From the NCBI RefSeq assembly GCF_009763245.1, contig NZ_WKJZ01000001.1:1008455-1072454 (forward strand): a stretch of 64,000 nucleotides of DNA. Direction: 5' to 3'. Positions within the stretch are counted from its first letter, which is position 1. Each line of letters starts with the position of its first letter. The notes under the pieces are model-generated. The model was not told the DNA's origin. It did not search any database and saw only the letters and a list, made by a program, of their open reading frames with translations. Of this stretch, positions 50,102 to 59,658 are shown piece by piece. The position numbers and the translations under genes are program-made. The DNA comes from Pseudomonas xionganensis (GTDB taxonomy: Bacteria > Pseudomonadota > Gammaproteobacteria > Pseudomonadales > Pseudomonadaceae).

Positions 50102-51136
50102 ATGCGAATTCTGATCGTTGGGCCCAGCTGGGTCGGTGATATGGTGATGGCGCAGACGCTGTTTCAGTGTCTCAAGCAGCGCCATGCCGAATGCCTGATC
50201 GATGTGTTGGCCCCGGAATGGAGTCGGCCGATTCTCGAGCGCATGCCCGAGGTGCGCCAGGCCCTGAGCTTTCCCCTGGGGCATGGCGTGCTGGATCTCG
50301 CCACCCGGCGCAAGATCGGCAAGTCTCTGGCTGGCCAGTATGATCAGGCGATTCTGCTGCCCAACTCGCTGAAATCCGCCCTGGTGCCGTTTTTCGCCGA
50401 TATCCCCATGCGCACCGGTTGGCGTGGCGAGATGCGCTTCGGCCTGCTCAACGATATTCGCAAGCTGGACAAGGCGCGCTATCCGCTGATGATCGAGCGC
50501 TTTATGGCCCTGGCCTTCGAACCGGGCGCCGAGCTGCCCCAGCCCTATCCGTGCCCGGCCTTGCAGATTGATTCGGTCAGTCGTGACGCCGCCCTGGGCA
50601 AGTTCGCCCTGGAACTGGATCGCCCGGTGCTGGCGCTGTGCCCGGGCGCCGAGTTTGGCGAGGCCAAGCGCTGGCCGGCCGAGCACTATGCCAAGGTGGC
50701 GGAGCTGAAGATCCGCGCCGGCTGGCAGGTATGGATATTCGGTTCGAAAAACGATCATGCAGTGGGTGAGGATATCCGTTCACGGCTGATTCCCGGCCTG
50801 CGTGAGGAGGTCAGCAATCTGGCTGGCGAAACCAGTCTGGCCGAGGCCATCGACCTGCTGTCCTGCGCGGGCGCCGTGGTGTCCAACGATTCCGGTCTGA
50901 TGCATGTGGCTGCCGCGCTGAATCGCCCGCTGGTGGCGGTCTATGGCTCCACCTCGCCACAGTTCACCCCGCCCTTGGCCGAGCAGGTGGAAATCGTGCG
51001 CCTGGGGCTGGATTGCAGCCCCTGCTTCGAGCGCACCTGCCGCTTCGGTCACTACGACTGCCTGGGCCAGCTCAAGCCGCGCCCGGTGATCGAGGCGCTG
51101 GATCGCCTGGTGGCCGACCCGGTCGAGGTCGAATAG
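50102..51136 (+). CDS. waaF: ADP-heptose:LPS heptosyltransferase II
   Basis: GT9-family enzyme of 344 residues that adds the second heptose of the LPS inner core at the cytoplasmic side of the inner membrane. It opens with the family motif LIVGPSWVGDMVMAQTLF and has LCPGAEFGEAKRWPAEHYA for donor binding and SNDSGLMHVAAALN near the C-terminus. Length fits WaaF (348 in E. coli). It is the first gene of a tightly packed LPS core run, with waaC starting one base after its stop. Confidence 0.94.
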   Translation: MRILIVGPSWVGDMVMAQTLFQCLKQRHAECLIDVLAPEWSRPILERMPEVRQALSFPLGHGVLDLATRRKIGKSLAGQYDQAILLPNSLKSALVPFFADIPMRTGWRGEMRFGLLNDIRKLDKARYPLMIERFMALAFEPGAELPQPYPCPALQIDSVSRDAALGKFALELDRPVLALCPGAEFGEAKRWPAEHYAKVAELKIRAGWQVWIFGSKNDHAVGEDIRSRLIPGLREEVSNLAGETSLAEAIDLLSCAGAVVSNDSGLMHVAAALNRPLVAVYGSTSPQFTPPLAEQVEIVRLGLDCSPCFERTCRFGHYDCLGQLKPRPVIEALDRLVADPVEVE

Positions 51137-51137
51137 C

Positions 51138-52139
51138 TTGCGCGTTTTGCTGATCAAGACCTCGTCGCTGGGCGATGTAATCCACACGCTGCCGGCCCTG
51201 ACCGATGCGGCCCGGACCATTCCCGGCATCCAGTTCGACTGGGTGGTGGAGGAGGGTTTCGCCGAGATCCCGGCCTGGCATCCGGCCGTGGCCCAGGTGA
51301 TACCGGTGGCCATCCGCCGCTGGCGCAAGCACCTCTGGCAGACCCTCAAGAACGGCGAGTGGAAGCGTTTCAAGCAGCGTCTGGGCGAAACCCACTACGA
51401 TCTGGTGATCGATGCCCAGGGTCTGCTGAAAAGCGCCTGGTTGATCCGCTATGTGCAGGGGCCGGTGGCTGGCCTGGATCGGGATTCGGCCCGCGAGCCC
51501 CTGGCCAGCCATTTCTATGACCGGCGCTACGCCGTAGCCCGGGATCAGCACGCCCTGGAACGCACCCGCCAGCTGTTTGCCCAGGCCCTGGGCTATGCCG
51601 TGCCGTCAGGCCTGGGCGACTATGGTCTGAATCGCGCGCAACTGGCCGACAGTGCGGCGCAGCCCTATCTGCTGTTTCTGCATGGCACCACCTGGGCTAG
51701 CAAGCACTGGCCGGAAGCCGACTGGCGCGCCCTGGCCGAGCGTATGAGCGCACAGGGCTGGGCCATTCGCCTGCCCTGGGGTAATGCAAGCGAAAAGGCC
51801 CGTGCCGAGCGTATCGCTTCCGGCATTGAAAACGCTGCGGTGCTGCCCAAATTGAATCTTGCTGGTGTGGCCAAGGTGATCGCCGGGGCCAGCGCCTGTG
51901 TGGCGGTGGACACCGGCCTGGGCCACCTGGCGGCGGCATTGGATGTGCCGAGCATTTCCCTTTACGGCCCGACCCTGCCGGGCCGGGTCGGCGCCTATGG
52001 TCGCGGCCAGGTGCACCTGTGCGCCACGGGACCCAATGCTGGTTGTGGTGACCGGCACAAGCCCTGCTTCGAGGGCCTGGACGCCGAACGAGTCGCCCAC
52101 GAACTGCAGGCCCTGCTGCTGGCCGAGGAAGCTGTCTGA
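51138..52139 (+). CDS. waaC: ADP-heptose:LPS heptosyltransferase I
   Basis: GT9-family enzyme of 333 residues that adds the first heptose to Kdo2-lipid A. It has the N-terminal LLIKTSSLGDVIHTLPALTD, LFLHGTTWASKHWPEADW and VAVDTGLGHLAAALDVPSIS. Start is TTG at 51138, one base after the waaF stop, and gives the correct N-terminus for the family. A homologous neighbour (waaF) has the same fold but distinct motifs, so the two are not recent duplicates. It overlaps waaG by one base (TGATG). Confidence 0.93.
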   Translation: MRVLLIKTSSLGDVIHTLPALTDAARTIPGIQFDWVVEEGFAEIPAWHPAVAQVIPVAIRRWRKHLWQTLKNGEWKRFKQRLGETHYDLVIDAQGLLKSAWLIRYVQGPVAGLDRDSAREPLASHFYDRRYAVARDQHALERTRQLFAQALGYAVPSGLGDYGLNRAQLADSAAQPYLLFLHGTTWASKHWPEADWRALAERMSAQGWAIRLPWGNASEKARAERIASGIENAAVLPKLNLAGVAKVIAGASACVAVDTGLGHLAAALDVPSISLYGPTLPGRVGAYGRGQVHLCATGPNAGCGDRHKPCFEGLDAERVAHELQALLLAEEAV

Positions 52140-53260
52140 TGCAACTGGCCTTTATCCTGTACAAGTACTTTCCCTTCGGTGGCCTGCAGCGCGACTTTAT
52201 GCGTATTGCCCTGGAGTGCCAGGCGCGCGGCCATGCCATCCGCGTCTATACGCCGATCTGGGAAGGCGAGATGCCAGCCGGTTTCGAGGTGGTGGTAGTG
52301 CCGGTCAAGGCGCTGTTCAACCACAAGCGTAACGAGAAGCTGACCGCCTGGATCAAGGCCGATCTGGCCCAGCGCCCGGTGGATCGGGTGATCGGCTTCA
52401 ACAAGATGCCGGGCCTGGACGTCTACTACGCCGCCGATGGCTGCTATGAAGACAAGGCGCAGACCCTGCGCAACCCGCTGTACAAGCGCTGGGGGCGCTA
52501 CAGGCACTTTGCCGACTATGAGCGGGCAGTGTTTGCCCCTGAGTCCAAAACCGAGATTCTGATGATCTCCGAGGTGCAGCAGCCGCTGTTTATCAAGCAC
52601 TACCACACCCCGCTGCAGCGCTTTCACCTGCTGCCGCCTGGTATCGCCTTTGACCGCCGTGCGCCGGCCAATGCGGCCGAGATTCGCGCCGAATTTCGCG
52701 CCGAGTTCAAGCTGGCGGATGACGACCTGCTGCTGGTGCAGATCGGTTCCGGCTTCAAGACCAAGGGCCTGGATCGCAGCCTCAAGGCCCTGGCCGCGCT
52801 GCCCCGCGAGCTCAAGAAACGCACGCGGCTGATCGCCATCGGTCAGGACGATCCGCGTGCCTTCAAATTGCAGGCCAAGACCCTGGGTGTTGCCGAGCAG
52901 GTCGAAATTCTCAAGGGCCGCAGTGACATCCCGCGCTTTATGCTGGGTGCCGACCTGCTGATCCACCCGGCCTACAACGAGAACACCGGCACCGTTCTGC
53001 TGGAGGCTCTGGTCTCAGGTCTGCCTGTACTGGTCACCGATGTCTGTGGCTATGCCCACTATATCGCCGAGGCCGATGCTGGCCGTGTGCTGGCCAGCCC
53101 CTTCGAGCAGGAGCGGCTCAACCATCTGTTGGTCGATATGCTTGCCGACGAACAGCGCCGCGCCTTCTGGTCGCGCAATGGCCTGGCCTATGCCGACAGC
53201 GCCGATCTGTATTCCATGCCGCAGCATGCTGCGGACATTATCCTGGCGGCGCGCTCATGA
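52139..53260 (+). CDS. waaG: LPS core glycosyltransferase WaaG (GT4 family)
   Basis: A 373-residue GT-B glycosyltransferase that adds the first outer-core hexose to heptose II. N-terminal FILYKYFPFGGLQRDFMRIA and C-terminal PAYNENTGTVLLEALVSGLPV, with the EX7E-type donor site, match WaaG. Length is identical to E. coli (374). In Pseudomonas the sugar added is usually galactosamine-related. The stop overlaps the waaP start by four bases, so the two are coupled. Confidence 0.92.
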   Translation: MQLAFILYKYFPFGGLQRDFMRIALECQARGHAIRVYTPIWEGEMPAGFEVVVVPVKALFNHKRNEKLTAWIKADLAQRPVDRVIGFNKMPGLDVYYAADGCYEDKAQTLRNPLYKRWGRYRHFADYERAVFAPESKTEILMISEVQQPLFIKHYHTPLQRFHLLPPGIAFDRRAPANAAEIRAEFRAEFKLADDDLLLVQIGSGFKTKGLDRSLKALAALPRELKKRTRLIAIGQDDPRAFKLQAKTLGVAEQVEILKGRSDIPRFMLGADLLIHPAYNENTGTVLLEALVSGLPVLVTDVCGYAHYIAEADAGRVLASPFEQERLNHLLVDMLADEQRRAFWSRNGLAYADSADLYSMPQHAADIILAARS

Positions 53261-54063
53261 AGCTGATGTTGGCTGAACCCTTTAAATCGCTGTGGGCCGG
53301 GCAGGACCCCTTTGTCGCCGTGGAGGCGCTGCAGGGCGAGGTGTACCGCGAACTGGAAGGCCGCCGCACCCTGCGCACCGAAGTGGCCGGGCGCGGTTAT
53401 TTCGTCAAGATCCACCGCGGCATTGGCTGGGGCGAGATCGCCAAGAACCTGCTGACAGCCAAACTGCCGGTGCTCGGCGCCCGTCAGGAATGGCAGGCCA
53501 TCGAGCGCCTGACTGCAGCAGGGGTGGCGACCATGACGGCGGTGGCTTATGGCGAGCGCGGCGCCAACCCGGCGGCGCAGCACTCCTTTATCGTCACCGA
53601 AGAACTGGCCCCAACCACCGACCTGGAGCAGCTAAGCCTGAACTGGGCCAATCAGCCGCCCGCGCCGCGACTGAAGTGGGCGCTGATCAAGGAAGTGGCG
53701 AGCATGGTCGGACGCATGCACCGCGCCGGGGTCAACCACCGCGACTGCTATATCTGCCATTTTTTGTTGCACACCGATCAGGCGGTGACGGCGGATAACC
53801 TGCGCCTGTCGCTGATCGACCTGCACCGCGCCCAGTGTCGTGTCGAGGTGCCACGTCGTTGGCGGGACAAGGATCTGGCGGCGCTCTACTATTCGGTGCT
53901 GGAGACTGGCTTAACTTCGCGTGACAAATTGCGCTTTCTGCGCAGATATTTCGAGTTGCCGCTGCGGCAGATTCTGGCGGACGAGCAGCGCTTCCTGCGT
54001 TACTTGGAGTACAAGGCAGGCAAACTCTATGAGCGCAAGCAGCGCTACGGGGGGCTGCTCTGA
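53257..54063 (+). CDS. waaP: LPS core heptose(I) kinase WaaP
   Basis: Kinase of 268 residues that phosphorylates heptose I of the inner core and is essential in P. aeruginosa. It has a kinase-like fold with N-terminal EVAGRGYFVKIHRGIGWGEI for the nucleotide Lys, the catalytic VNHRDCYICHFLL with Asp, and the metal-binding LSLIDLHRAQ. Length fits the family (265). It starts four bases into waaG and ends at the TGATG start of the next kinase. Confidence 0.93.
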   Translation: MKLMLAEPFKSLWAGQDPFVAVEALQGEVYRELEGRRTLRTEVAGRGYFVKIHRGIGWGEIAKNLLTAKLPVLGARQEWQAIERLTAAGVATMTAVAYGERGANPAAQHSFIVTEELAPTTDLEQLSLNWANQPPAPRLKWALIKEVASMVGRMHRAGVNHRDCYICHFLLHTDQAVTADNLRLSLIDLHRAQCRVEVPRRWRDKDLAALYYSVLETGLTSRDKLRFLRRYFELPLRQILADEQRFLRYLEYKAGKLYERKQRYGGLL

Positions 54064-54797
54064 TGGCGTCGTGGTTTCTGGCACCGGACTATGGGGATTT
54101 GGCAGTTGAATTTGGCAGCCTTGAAGCTGTTTTCGCCCTGCAGGGTGAGCGCCTGACCAAGGATCCAATGTCCGAGGTGATACTGCTGGAGCGAGCGGGT
54201 GTGCGCTACTATGTGAAGCGCTATTGGAGTGGCGGCAAAGGTTTGCGTCGCTACTTGGGGCGGCCGCGAATCAAGGCGGAATGGCAGAACCTCAAATATT
54301 TCGCTAAGTGGGGAATCGCCACCGCCCCCATCGTTGCTTATGGCCTGGAACGGCGATGGGGGTGTTTCGAACGAGGCGCGTTGATTACTCGCGAACTGAT
54401 CAATACCGAAGACCTGGGTCGTATGGCTCGCTACGATGATCCCCGCCTGGGTGATCGGCAATGGGTCGATGTAATCAGCCGGCAACTGGCGCTGGCCACC
54501 CGAACGTTGCATGGCCATCGTTTCACCCATAATGATTTGAAATGGCGAAATCTGCTGGTCAATGACCGGAGCGAATTGTTTCTGATCGATTGTCCGGGTG
54601 GTTCCTTTTGGTGGGGGCCTGCCTTGCGCTACCGCATCGTGAAAGATCTGGCGTGCCTGGATAAGGTTGGCAAACAGAAGCTTTCTCAAACGCAGCGCCT
54701 GCGCTTCTATTTGCAGTACTGCGGACGTGTGCGACTGACTGCCGGAGATAAACGCCGCATTCGGCAAATAGTCGGTTTTTTTGAGGGGCGTGAATGA
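54063..54797 (+). CDS. LPS core kinase-like protein (WapP position)
   Basis: A 244-residue kinase-fold protein. The catalytic loop FTHNDLKWRNLLV keeps the Asp, and the metal motif is LIDCPGG. Nucleotide-Lys candidates are in YYVKRYWSGGKG near residue 55. In P. aeruginosa the gene after waaP is wapP, a proposed LPS core kinase; this gene is in that place but I assign it by position and fold only. It is translationally coupled to waaP and to the next gene. Base composition is more AT-rich than neighbouring waaP. Confidence 0.75.
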   Translation: MASWFLAPDYGDLAVEFGSLEAVFALQGERLTKDPMSEVILLERAGVRYYVKRYWSGGKGLRRYLGRPRIKAEWQNLKYFAKWGIATAPIVAYGLERRWGCFERGALITRELINTEDLGRMARYDDPRLGDRQWVDVISRQLALATRTLHGHRFTHNDLKWRNLLVNDRSELFLIDCPGGSFWWGPALRYRIVKDLACLDKVGKQKLSQTQRLRFYLQYCGRVRLTAGDKRRIRQIVGFFEGRE

Positions 54798-55540
54798 GTG
54801 ATTTTATTGCCGAGCAAGAGCGCGCCTTGCTTGAGCACCATGGCCTGGCCAGTTTTTCTGCGCTCTGGGCCCTGAGGCTAGAGGCGGTGGATGAGCCCAA
54901 CACCGAGCGAGGGGGCTGGAGTAGTGTCTATCGCTTGGACTTGGGAGAGGCAGCCTTTTACCTCAAACGTCAAAGCAATCATTTGACCCGTGGTTTTTTG
55001 CACCCTTTCGGGGAACCCACCTTTGCCCGTGAGTTTCGCAATATTCAGCGATATCAAAATTTGGGTATCCCTGCCTTGCAGGCTGTTTTCTTCGCTCAGC
55101 GTCGCGAGCAGGGTGAGCACAGAGCGATACTGCTGACCAAGGCGTTGGACGGCTGGCAAGACCTGTGGAGCCTGTTGAAGGACTGGCACACCCTCGATGT
55201 TAGGCAGCAGACGGCGATTCTTCAGGCCTGCGGCCTACTTGCGCGGCGGTTGCATGAGGCGGGGCAGATGCATGGTTGCTTCTATCCCAAGCATGTATTT
55301 CTCATGGAGCATGCTGGGCAGTACAGTGCCCAGTTGATTGATTTGGAGAAAACCCGTCCCTTGTTGTTGGGGCGGGCTGATCGGATTCGCGACCTGGAGC
55401 CGTTGCTGCGTCGTGCCAGCGCCTGGGGTGAAGCGCAGGTGCGTGTGCTGTTGGCGGCCTATCTGCCAGCAGGCGAGCATCCGGACTACTGGTTGCAGCG
55501 GTTGAACGTGCGTCGCTCGTATAAGGATTCCCGGCATTGA
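54794..55540 (+). CDS. InaA-like LPS core kinase-fold protein (WapQ position)
   Basis: A 248-residue kinase-fold protein of the InaA type. N-terminal DEPNTERGGWSSVYRLDL, YLKRQ and HPFGEPTFAREFRNI are the InaA signature. The catalytic loop reads MHGCFYPKHVFL, where WaaP has NHRDCYICHFLL, so the Asp is replaced by Cys, while LIDLEK keeps a metal-type Asp. It is either an atypical kinase or a pseudokinase. The partial gene at 63809 is a paralog. Coupled at both ends. Confidence 0.75.
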   Translation: MSDFIAEQERALLEHHGLASFSALWALRLEAVDEPNTERGGWSSVYRLDLGEAAFYLKRQSNHLTRGFLHPFGEPTFAREFRNIQRYQNLGIPALQAVFFAQRREQGEHRAILLTKALDGWQDLWSLLKDWHTLDVRQQTAILQACGLLARRLHEAGQMHGCFYPKHVFLMEHAGQYSAQLIDLEKTRPLLLGRADRIRDLEPLLRRASAWGEAQVRVLLAAYLPAGEHPDYWLQRLNVRRSYKDSRH

Positions 55541-56982
55541 CTCTGGCTGAGCTTTCCAAAGCTGCGCGCACTCCGGTGCTGCCCATGAGCCTTGATCTGG
55601 ATGGTCAGCCGCTACTGCTTACTCGTTTGTTCAGGGTGCTGCCGGGCCAGCGTTATGTCGGTTTGGCGCAATGGGGCGGTCGGCCTGTGGTGGCCAAACT
55701 GCTGGTTGGCAACAAGGCTGTGCGGCACTTTCAACGCGAGTTGCAGGGCGTTCGCTGGTTGGCCGAGCAGGGCTTGAATACTCCGCAGCTGTTGACCCAC
55801 GGTATGCATGCAGGCGAGGGGGGGTGGCTGCTATTTGACTATCTGGAAGCGGCTGAGAGCCTCTGGAGTGCCTGGTCAGCAGTCGCTGATCTGCCGTTGT
55901 ATTGCGATGCTCAGCAGAAGGTTCTGGGAGAAGCGCTGGGCACTATCGCAAGCCTGCATCGGCAAGGGTTGTGGCAGGCCGACCTGCATCTGGATAACTT
56001 GCTGCTCAGCGGCGGGCAGTTGTTTGTAATTGATGGTGGCGGGGTGCAGGCCGAGGTGCCAGGTCAGTCGTTGTCACAGCAGAGGGTTCTGGAGAATCTG
56101 GGAATTTTCTTTGCTCAATTGCCGTCGGGACTGGAAGCCTACCTCGAAGAATTGCTAGTGCATTACCTGCTGGTCAATGGTGAGCATGCTCTGCCGCTGG
56201 AGGCGCTGCGCAGTGAGGTGGCCAAGGTGCGTCGCTGGCGCTTACGTGATTTCCTGCGCAAGACCGTGCGAGAGTGCAGTTTGTTCAGTGCAAGAGTTGG
56301 AGCCTTTGGTTTGCGTGTAATGCGCCGCGATCAGGCGCCGGATATTGAGCCTTTGCTGGCGCGTGCTGATCAACTGCTGGAGGAGGTTCCGCTGCTCAAA
56401 GGCGGTGGTTCGGCGACTGTGGCCAAGGTTGCGTTGGGGCAGCGTGCAGTAGTGCTCAAACGCTACAACATCAAAGGTGCTGCTCATTGGCTCAAGCGCT
56501 TCTGGCGCCCCAGTCGAGCCTGGCACAGCTGGCGCGAGGGCCATCGGCTGCAGTTTCTCGGAATTGCCACACCGCAGCCCCTGGCGGTTATGGAGCAGCG
56601 TTGGTGCTGGCTGCGCGGACGTGCTTACCTGATTACCGAATATTGCGGTGGGCAGGATATAATCGCGCGTTTTCAAGGTTACTTGCAGGCATCACCCCCG
56701 GAAAGTGAGCTAATCGCCCTGGATCGCCTGTTCGCCGCTTTGCTGCGCGAGCGCATCAGCCACGGAGATTTCAAGGGGCATAACCTGTTCTGGGACGATA
56801 AGCGGGGCACCTGGTCGCTGATCGATCTGGATGCCATGCAGCAACACCGCAGTGCGCGCAGCTTCGCCCGGGCCTATGCCCGCGACCGCGCCCGATTCTT
56901 ACGCAACTGGCCGGCGGATTCCGCCTTGTACCAGCTGCTCGATCAACGTTTACCGCAGGTGCCCGGCACCTGCCCGAAATAG
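55537..56982 (+). CDS. tandem kinase-fold protein of the LPS core locus
   Basis: A 481-residue protein with two kinase-like halves. The N-terminal half (about 1-250) has GLWQADLHLDNLLLS and VIDGGG. The C-terminal half (about 275-481) has ISHGDFKGHNLFWD and LIDLDAM, both with the Asp residues needed for phosphotransfer. P. aeruginosa has a single gene of similar length at this place (PA5006), of unknown function. It may phosphorylate two core positions or be regulated by one half. Start is TTG at 55537 overlapping the previous stop, with AAGGA upstream. Confidence 0.75.
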   Translation: MTLAELSKAARTPVLPMSLDLDGQPLLLTRLFRVLPGQRYVGLAQWGGRPVVAKLLVGNKAVRHFQRELQGVRWLAEQGLNTPQLLTHGMHAGEGGWLLFDYLEAAESLWSAWSAVADLPLYCDAQQKVLGEALGTIASLHRQGLWQADLHLDNLLLSGGQLFVIDGGGVQAEVPGQSLSQQRVLENLGIFFAQLPSGLEAYLEELLVHYLLVNGEHALPLEALRSEVAKVRRWRLRDFLRKTVRECSLFSARVGAFGLRVMRRDQAPDIEPLLARADQLLEEVPLLKGGGSATVAKVALGQRAVVLKRYNIKGAAHWLKRFWRPSRAWHSWREGHRLQFLGIATPQPLAVMEQRWCWLRGRAYLITEYCGGQDIIARFQGYLQASPPESELIALDRLFAALLRERISHGDFKGHNLFWDDKRGTWSLIDLDAMQQHRSARSFARAYARDRARFLRNWPADSALYQLLDQRLPQVPGTCPK

Positions 56983-56994
56983 AGGCTTCTACCT

Positions 56995-58749
56995 GTGGCA
57001 TTGACCATTCTCGGCCTGTCCGGCGCCCTCAGTCATGATCCCTCCGCCGCCCTGTATATCGACGGCAAGCTGATCGCGGCTGTGGAAGAGGAGCGCTTTG
57101 TGCGCGACAAGCACGCGAAGAACCGCATGCCCTACGAGTCGGCCAAGTTCTGTTTGGAGCAGGCCGGGATCAAGCCGTCCGACGTCGATGTGGTGGCCAT
57201 TCCCTTCGCGCCCATCAGCCTGTTTGGCAAGGCCCGCTGGCAGTATGCCAAGCGCTACTGGTACGCCCCGGATCGTGCGCTGGACGCCATTCTGATGGGC
57301 AACCGCCGTTACTACCGCTACAAGAAACGCATCGAGTGGTGCCTGCAGCAACTGGGCTTCGACCTGAAGAAGGTCAAGATCGAACCGGTCGAGCACCACC
57401 TGGCCCATGCCTCCAGCGCCTATCACTGCTCGGGTTTCAAGGAGAAGACCGCGATCCTCGGCATCGATGGCAAGGGTGAGTACGCCACGACCTTCTTCGG
57501 CTATGGCGAGAACGGCAAGATCCACAAGATCAAGGAATTTTTCGATCCGGATTCGCTCGGCGGTCTGTATGGCGCGATCACCGAATTCCTCGGCTTCGAG
57601 ATGCTCGACGGTGAGTTCAAGGTCATGGGCATGGCGCCCTACGGCGATGCCAGTAAGTACGACTTCTCCCGTTTGGCCTCGTTCGAGAACGGCGAGCTGA
57701 TCATCAACACCGAATACGCCAACGTGATCGGCCTGCGCCGCTATAAAGAAAATGGCAAAGGCTTCTATTTTTCCAAGAAACTGATCGAATGGCTGGGGCC
57801 TAAGCGCCAGGGCGATATCGCCGACGACCCCTACATCCATTACGCCGCCAGCATGCAAGCGCTGTTCGAGAAGCTGGCGCTGCAGATGATGGAGTACTAT
57901 CTCGGCGATATTCTTAAAGAAACCGGCAAGATTGCCTTTGCTGGCGGCTGTGCGCTGAACGTCAAACTGAACCAGAAGATCATCGCCCGCGATGATGTAA
58001 AAGAGCTGTTCGTTCAGCCCGCGTCCGGCGACGCCGGCACCGCGGTGGGCGCTGCCGCCTACGTTTCGCACAAGCGTGGCGTGCCGGTGGAGAAGATGGA
58101 GCACGTCTACCTCGGCCCGTCCTACTCCAACGAAGACGTGATCGCTGCCTGCGCCCGCCATCCGAGCAAACCGGTGTTCAAGCGCATCGACAATACTCCC
58201 GAGCGCATCGCCAAAATCATGGTCGATGGCAACCCGGTTGCCTGGTTCCAGGGGCGCATGGAATTCGGCCCGCGCGCCCTTGGCGGTCGCTCCATCATCG
58301 GTTGCCCGAGCATCCCCGGCGTGGCCGATCGCATCAACGAACAGATCAAGTTTCGCGAGCGCTGGCGCCCCTTCTGCCCGTCCATGCTCGACACGGTGGC
58401 GGCGCAGATGCTCAAGGTCGATCACCCCAGCCCCTTTATGACCTTCACCTTCGAAGTCAATGAAGAGTGGAAAACCCGGGTCAGCGAAGTGGTGCACGAA
58501 GACGGCACCTCCCGCGCCCAGGTGCTGGAGCGCCAATACAACCCGCGTTGGTACGATTTGATGCTGGAGCTGGAAAAGCTCACCGGCAACGGCGTGTCGC
58601 TGAATACTTCGCTCAACCGTCGCGGCGAGCCGATGATCTGCTCGCCCACCGATGCGCTGAACATGTTCTATGGCTCCGACCTGCAGTACCTGATCATGGA
58701 AGACATCCTCGTGGTCAAGGACGGCAAGGATTGGTATGAGCAGGCCTGA
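56995..58749 (+). CDS. wapO: LPS core carbamoyltransferase (WapO-like, NodU/CmcH family)
   Basis: A 584-residue carbamoyltransferase. N-terminal LGLSGALSHDPSAALYIDG and EEERFVRDKHAKN, then HHLAHASSAY, GGCALNVKLN, PASGDAGTAVGAA and FGPRALGGRSIIG form the two-domain NodU/CmcH layout. In P. aeruginosa the equivalent PA5005 adds a 7-O-carbamoyl to heptose II of the inner core. GTG at 56995 with AGAGG upstream is the start. Unlike the kinase genes before it, the base composition is as GC-rich as core genes. Confidence 0.87.
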   Translation: MALTILGLSGALSHDPSAALYIDGKLIAAVEEERFVRDKHAKNRMPYESAKFCLEQAGIKPSDVDVVAIPFAPISLFGKARWQYAKRYWYAPDRALDAILMGNRRYYRYKKRIEWCLQQLGFDLKKVKIEPVEHHLAHASSAYHCSGFKEKTAILGIDGKGEYATTFFGYGENGKIHKIKEFFDPDSLGGLYGAITEFLGFEMLDGEFKVMGMAPYGDASKYDFSRLASFENGELIINTEYANVIGLRRYKENGKGFYFSKKLIEWLGPKRQGDIADDPYIHYAASMQALFEKLALQMMEYYLGDILKETGKIAFAGGCALNVKLNQKIIARDDVKELFVQPASGDAGTAVGAAAYVSHKRGVPVEKMEHVYLGPSYSNEDVIAACARHPSKPVFKRIDNTPERIAKIMVDGNPVAWFQGRMEFGPRALGGRSIIGCPSIPGVADRINEQIKFRERWRPFCPSMLDTVAAQMLKVDHPSPFMTFTFEVNEEWKTRVSEVVHEDGTSRAQVLERQYNPRWYDLMLELEKLTGNGVSLNTSLNRRGEPMICSPTDALNMFYGSDLQYLIMEDILVVKDGKDWYEQA

Positions 58750-59641
58750 GACGCTAATTAGCGTCATCGTTCCAGCTTATAACTACGCTCATCTGCTGCC
58801 TCGGGCGCTGGATTCGGTGCTTGCGCAGCTGGCTGATGATGTCGAGTTGATCGTGGTCAATGATGGCTCGACCGATCAGACCTCTGCGCTGCTGGCCGAT
58901 TATCAGGGGCGCTATCCGGCCATACGGATAATCGAGCAGGAAAATGGTGGTGCGGCCAGTGCCCGCAATCATGGCATTCGCGAGGCCAACGGCCGTTATG
59001 CCCTGATGCTGGACGCCGATGATGAGCTGCTACCTGATGCCCTGAGCTGCTTGCGCCAGATGGTTGCGCATCACCCCGAGGCCGGCATGTTGCTCGGGGG
59101 CTATGTCTCGGTATATGAGGATGGCCGGGAGCGCCAGCGCATGCCTACGGCCGTCCCGGCAGCGCCGGCTGATCAGTTGATTCGACAGTACTTGCTGGAG
59201 AAGCGGATTGCCATTTCCCATGGCTGTTCGATGTTTCGTCGTGACCTGTTGATGCAGAGGCCCTATCCAGAGAGCCTGCGCAATGGCGAGGATATTGCGG
59301 TATTCGCCTTTTTGCTGATCAGTGCGCCGGTGGCGCTGACGACGCAGCCGTTGGTGCGTATCTACAAACACTCCGATAGTTTGCGCCACAGCCGTACCAA
59401 CGGTGAGGCCTATGTGGTGGAGATGGTGCACCACGTATTTTCCAGCCTGCCTGCCAGTTGCCAGCCGCTGAAGGCGCGTTATGAAGCTCAGCGTTATCTG
59501 TCATTGTTCCGGGCGGCATTGCTGGCAGGTGAAGCAGAGCAGGCGCGGTATTTCTATAAAGCAGCATTCAAGCGGGCACCGGTGCAGGCGCTGGGTTGGA
59601 GCTATTTGCGTAAAGCCCTGCGTCTGATGATGCAGGCATGA
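58736..59641 (+). CDS. family 2 glycosyltransferase
   Basis: A 301-residue GT-A glycosyltransferase. It has ISVIVPAYNYAHLLPRALDS, VVNDGSTDQTSALL and the metal site MLDADDELLPDA. The C-terminus is basic and helical. Its start lies inside the end of the carbamoyltransferase gene. It probably adds a sugar to the LPS outer core. In P. aeruginosa a GT4 gene (wapH) stands here, as I recall, so this may be a strain- or species-specific replacement. Composition is more AT-rich than the carbamoyltransferase gene. Confidence 0.8.
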   Translation: MSRPETLISVIVPAYNYAHLLPRALDSVLAQLADDVELIVVNDGSTDQTSALLADYQGRYPAIRIIEQENGGAASARNHGIREANGRYALMLDADDELLPDALSCLRQMVAHHPEAGMLLGGYVSVYEDGRERQRMPTAVPAAPADQLIRQYLLEKRIAISHGCSMFRRDLLMQRPYPESLRNGEDIAVFAFLLISAPVALTTQPLVRIYKHSDSLRHSRTNGEAYVVEMVHHVFSSLPASCQPLKARYEAQRYLSLFRAALLAGEAEQARYFYKAAFKRAPVQALGWSYLRKALRLMMQA

Positions 59642-59658
59642 TCAATCGGGGAGAGGTT

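Noticed and set aside
56989..58767. Long minus-strand open frame opposite the carbamoyltransferase
   Set aside because: The plus-strand frame carries all NodU/CmcH motifs; the antisense frame is compositional.
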